DNA from: CAG-884 sp964384115
GTDB taxonomy: Bacteria; Bacillota_I; Bacilli_A; RF39; UBA660
NCBI GenBank assembly: GCA_964384115.1
Contig: CAYLJU010000004.1
Coordinates: 1 to 64,000 of the forward strand
DNA length: 64,000 bases
Reading direction: 5' to 3'
Numbering within the stretch: position 1 is the first letter of the stretch; each line of letters opens with the position of its first letter. A model generated the notes under the pieces. The model searched no databases, was not told the DNA's origin, and saw nothing but the letters and a program-made list of their open reading frames with translations. Below are positions 63,347 through 64,000 of this stretch, one piece after another. The translations under genes were made by a program, and so were the position numbers.

Positions 63347-63358
63347 ATATTTTGTTTT

Positions 63359-63432
63359 AGGGGTATAGTTTAATGGTAGAGCGACGGTCTCCAAAACCGT
63401 TAATGTGGGTTCAACTCCTGCTACCCCTGCCA
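63359..63432 (+). tRNA. tRNA-Trp (anticodon CCA)
   Basis: A clear cloverleaf: acceptor AGGGGTA/TACCCCT, D-arm with TTTAATGGTAGA, anticodon stem ACGGT/ACCGT around CTCCAAA (anticodon CCA), T-arm GTGGG-TTCAACT-CCTGC, then G and an encoded CCA. It reads UGG only, which supports TGA being a stop in this organism. Confidence 0.96.
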
Positions 63433-63442
63433 GTTGATATTT

Positions 63443-63470
63443 AAAAGTTTAGGTAACTAAACTTTTTTTA
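63443..63470 (+). terminator. Rho-independent terminator after tRNA-Trp
   Basis: AAAAGTTTAG (63443-63452), GTAA loop and CTAAACTTTT (63457-63466) then T-run; a perfect 10-bp stem. Confidence 0.9.
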
Positions 63471-63540
63471 TTATATAATATTTCTTTTGTAATTTCAATA
63501 TTTGTGTTATAATGTTTTTAGAAAATATAGGTGATTGATT

Positions 63541-64000
63541 ATGGAAAAAAATAAAGTTGTGATTATTGGTTGTGGAAATGTTGGCATGAGTTATGCTTAT
63601 GCTTTGCTAAATCAAAGAACATATGTTAATGAACTTGTTTTAATTGATTTGGACTATGATAGGATTGTTGGGGAAGTAATGGATTTAAATCATTGTTTGG
63701 CCTTTGCGCCTTCTAAAATTGATATTAGGGTTGGAGATTATTCTGAGTGCAGGGACGCTGATATTGTTGTTATTGCAGCTGGCGCGAATCAAAATCCTGG
63801 TGAGACGAGGATGGATTTAATTAATAAGAATAGTAAAATTTTTAAATCTATTGTTGGTAATGTTATGGAAAATGGTTTTGATGGAATCTTTTTAGTTGCA
63901 ACGAATCCACTTGATGTTATGACATATCTTGTTCAGAAGTATTCTGGACTTCCTTATAGTAGAATTATGGGTAGTGGTACTAGTTTAGATACTGCTAGAC
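63541..64000 (+). CDS. ldh: L-lactate dehydrogenase (partial, runs off the window)
   Basis: The first 153 codons are visible. NAD-binding VVIIGCGNVGMSYAYAL, DLDYDRIVGEVMDL, AAGANQNPGETRMDLI with the substrate-loop Arg, VATNPLDVMTYL and GSGTSLDTAR match L-LDH; malate dehydrogenases carry a different motif at the last position. A TATAAT at 63508-63513 and GGTGATTG precede the ATG. The catalytic His region lies beyond the window. Confidence 0.93.
   Translation, partial: MEKNKVVIIGCGNVGMSYAYALLNQRTYVNELVLIDLDYDRIVGEVMDLNHCLAFAPSKIDIRVGDYSECRDADIVVIAAGANQNPGETRMDLINKNSKIFKSIVGNVMENGFDGIFLVATNPLDVMTYLVQKYSGLPYSRIMGSGTSLDTAR

Overview
The window is a very AT-rich chromosome segment from a Bacillota bacterium. 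Gene order follows the origin-proximal region known from Bacillus: SRP RNA-tadA-dnaX-ybaB-recR-bofA-holB-ricT-trmN6-rsmI, then pth-mfd-spoVT, tatD-(3D protein)-rsmA, tilS-ftsH, parAB-DUF951-ychF-rpsF-ssb-rpsR, and (ecfA1-ecfA2-ecfT)-truA-rplM-rpsI. Two features pull the affiliation in different directions. The SRP RNA is the short, roughly 75-nt form without an Alu domain, as in Mollicutes and lactic acid bacteria. Yet spore-linked genes are present: a BofA-like protein, SpoVT, a CwlD-like amidase and CwlJ. An uncultured, possibly genome-reduced, spore-forming Bacilli-type lineage fits, but I cannot name a genus. TGA is used as a normal stop and TGG as Trp, so the genetic code looks standard.

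Layout. 1-350 is a non-coding centromere-like region with two perfect parS sites and a cluster of GGGAAAT/ATTTCCC repeats resembling Noc-binding sites. 354-33340 is a nearly gap-free housekeeping run on the plus strand: replication and repair, tRNA/rRNA modification, translation, parAB and transporters. 33439-38912 holds two tandem, overlapping giant ORFs of unknown function that look like diverged paralogs. 38909-40891 is a T-box-controlled, unusually short alaS. 40926-47164 is an envelope block: CwlD-like amidase, two TasA/camelysin-like secreted proteins, an Abi protein, HtrA, a large anchored protein and a SipW-type signal peptidase. 47188-49984 (minus strand) holds an LTA-synthase-family protein and a HAD phosphatase.

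50291-59623 is the most striking locus. A LysM-containing N-acetylmuramoyl-L-alanine amidase gene is split just after a zinc-ligand motif by a 7,998-bp element (50564-58561). The element is flanked by a 5-bp GAGGT repeat and carries its own large serine recombinase. Excision would restore one uninterrupted 444-codon reading frame, as in skin-type elements of sporulation genes. A sigma-K-like promoter sequence precedes the amidase, and cwlJ follows it tail-to-tail. The cargo is anti-phage: a restriction endonuclease, a C5-cytosine methyltransferase, and a nuclease-helicase pair resembling Hachiman (HamAB).

59648-64000 holds cwlJ, a U32-family gene broken by one in-frame TGA, trpS, tRNA-Trp and the start of ldh.

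A second unusual locus is 27219-29075. Three ORFs occupy the conserved position of the ECF-transporter module ecfA1-ecfA2-ecfT, but both ATPase-like proteins have lost the Walker A, signature and Walker B motifs while staying open and translationally coupled. All calls come from reading the sequence; no database search was run.
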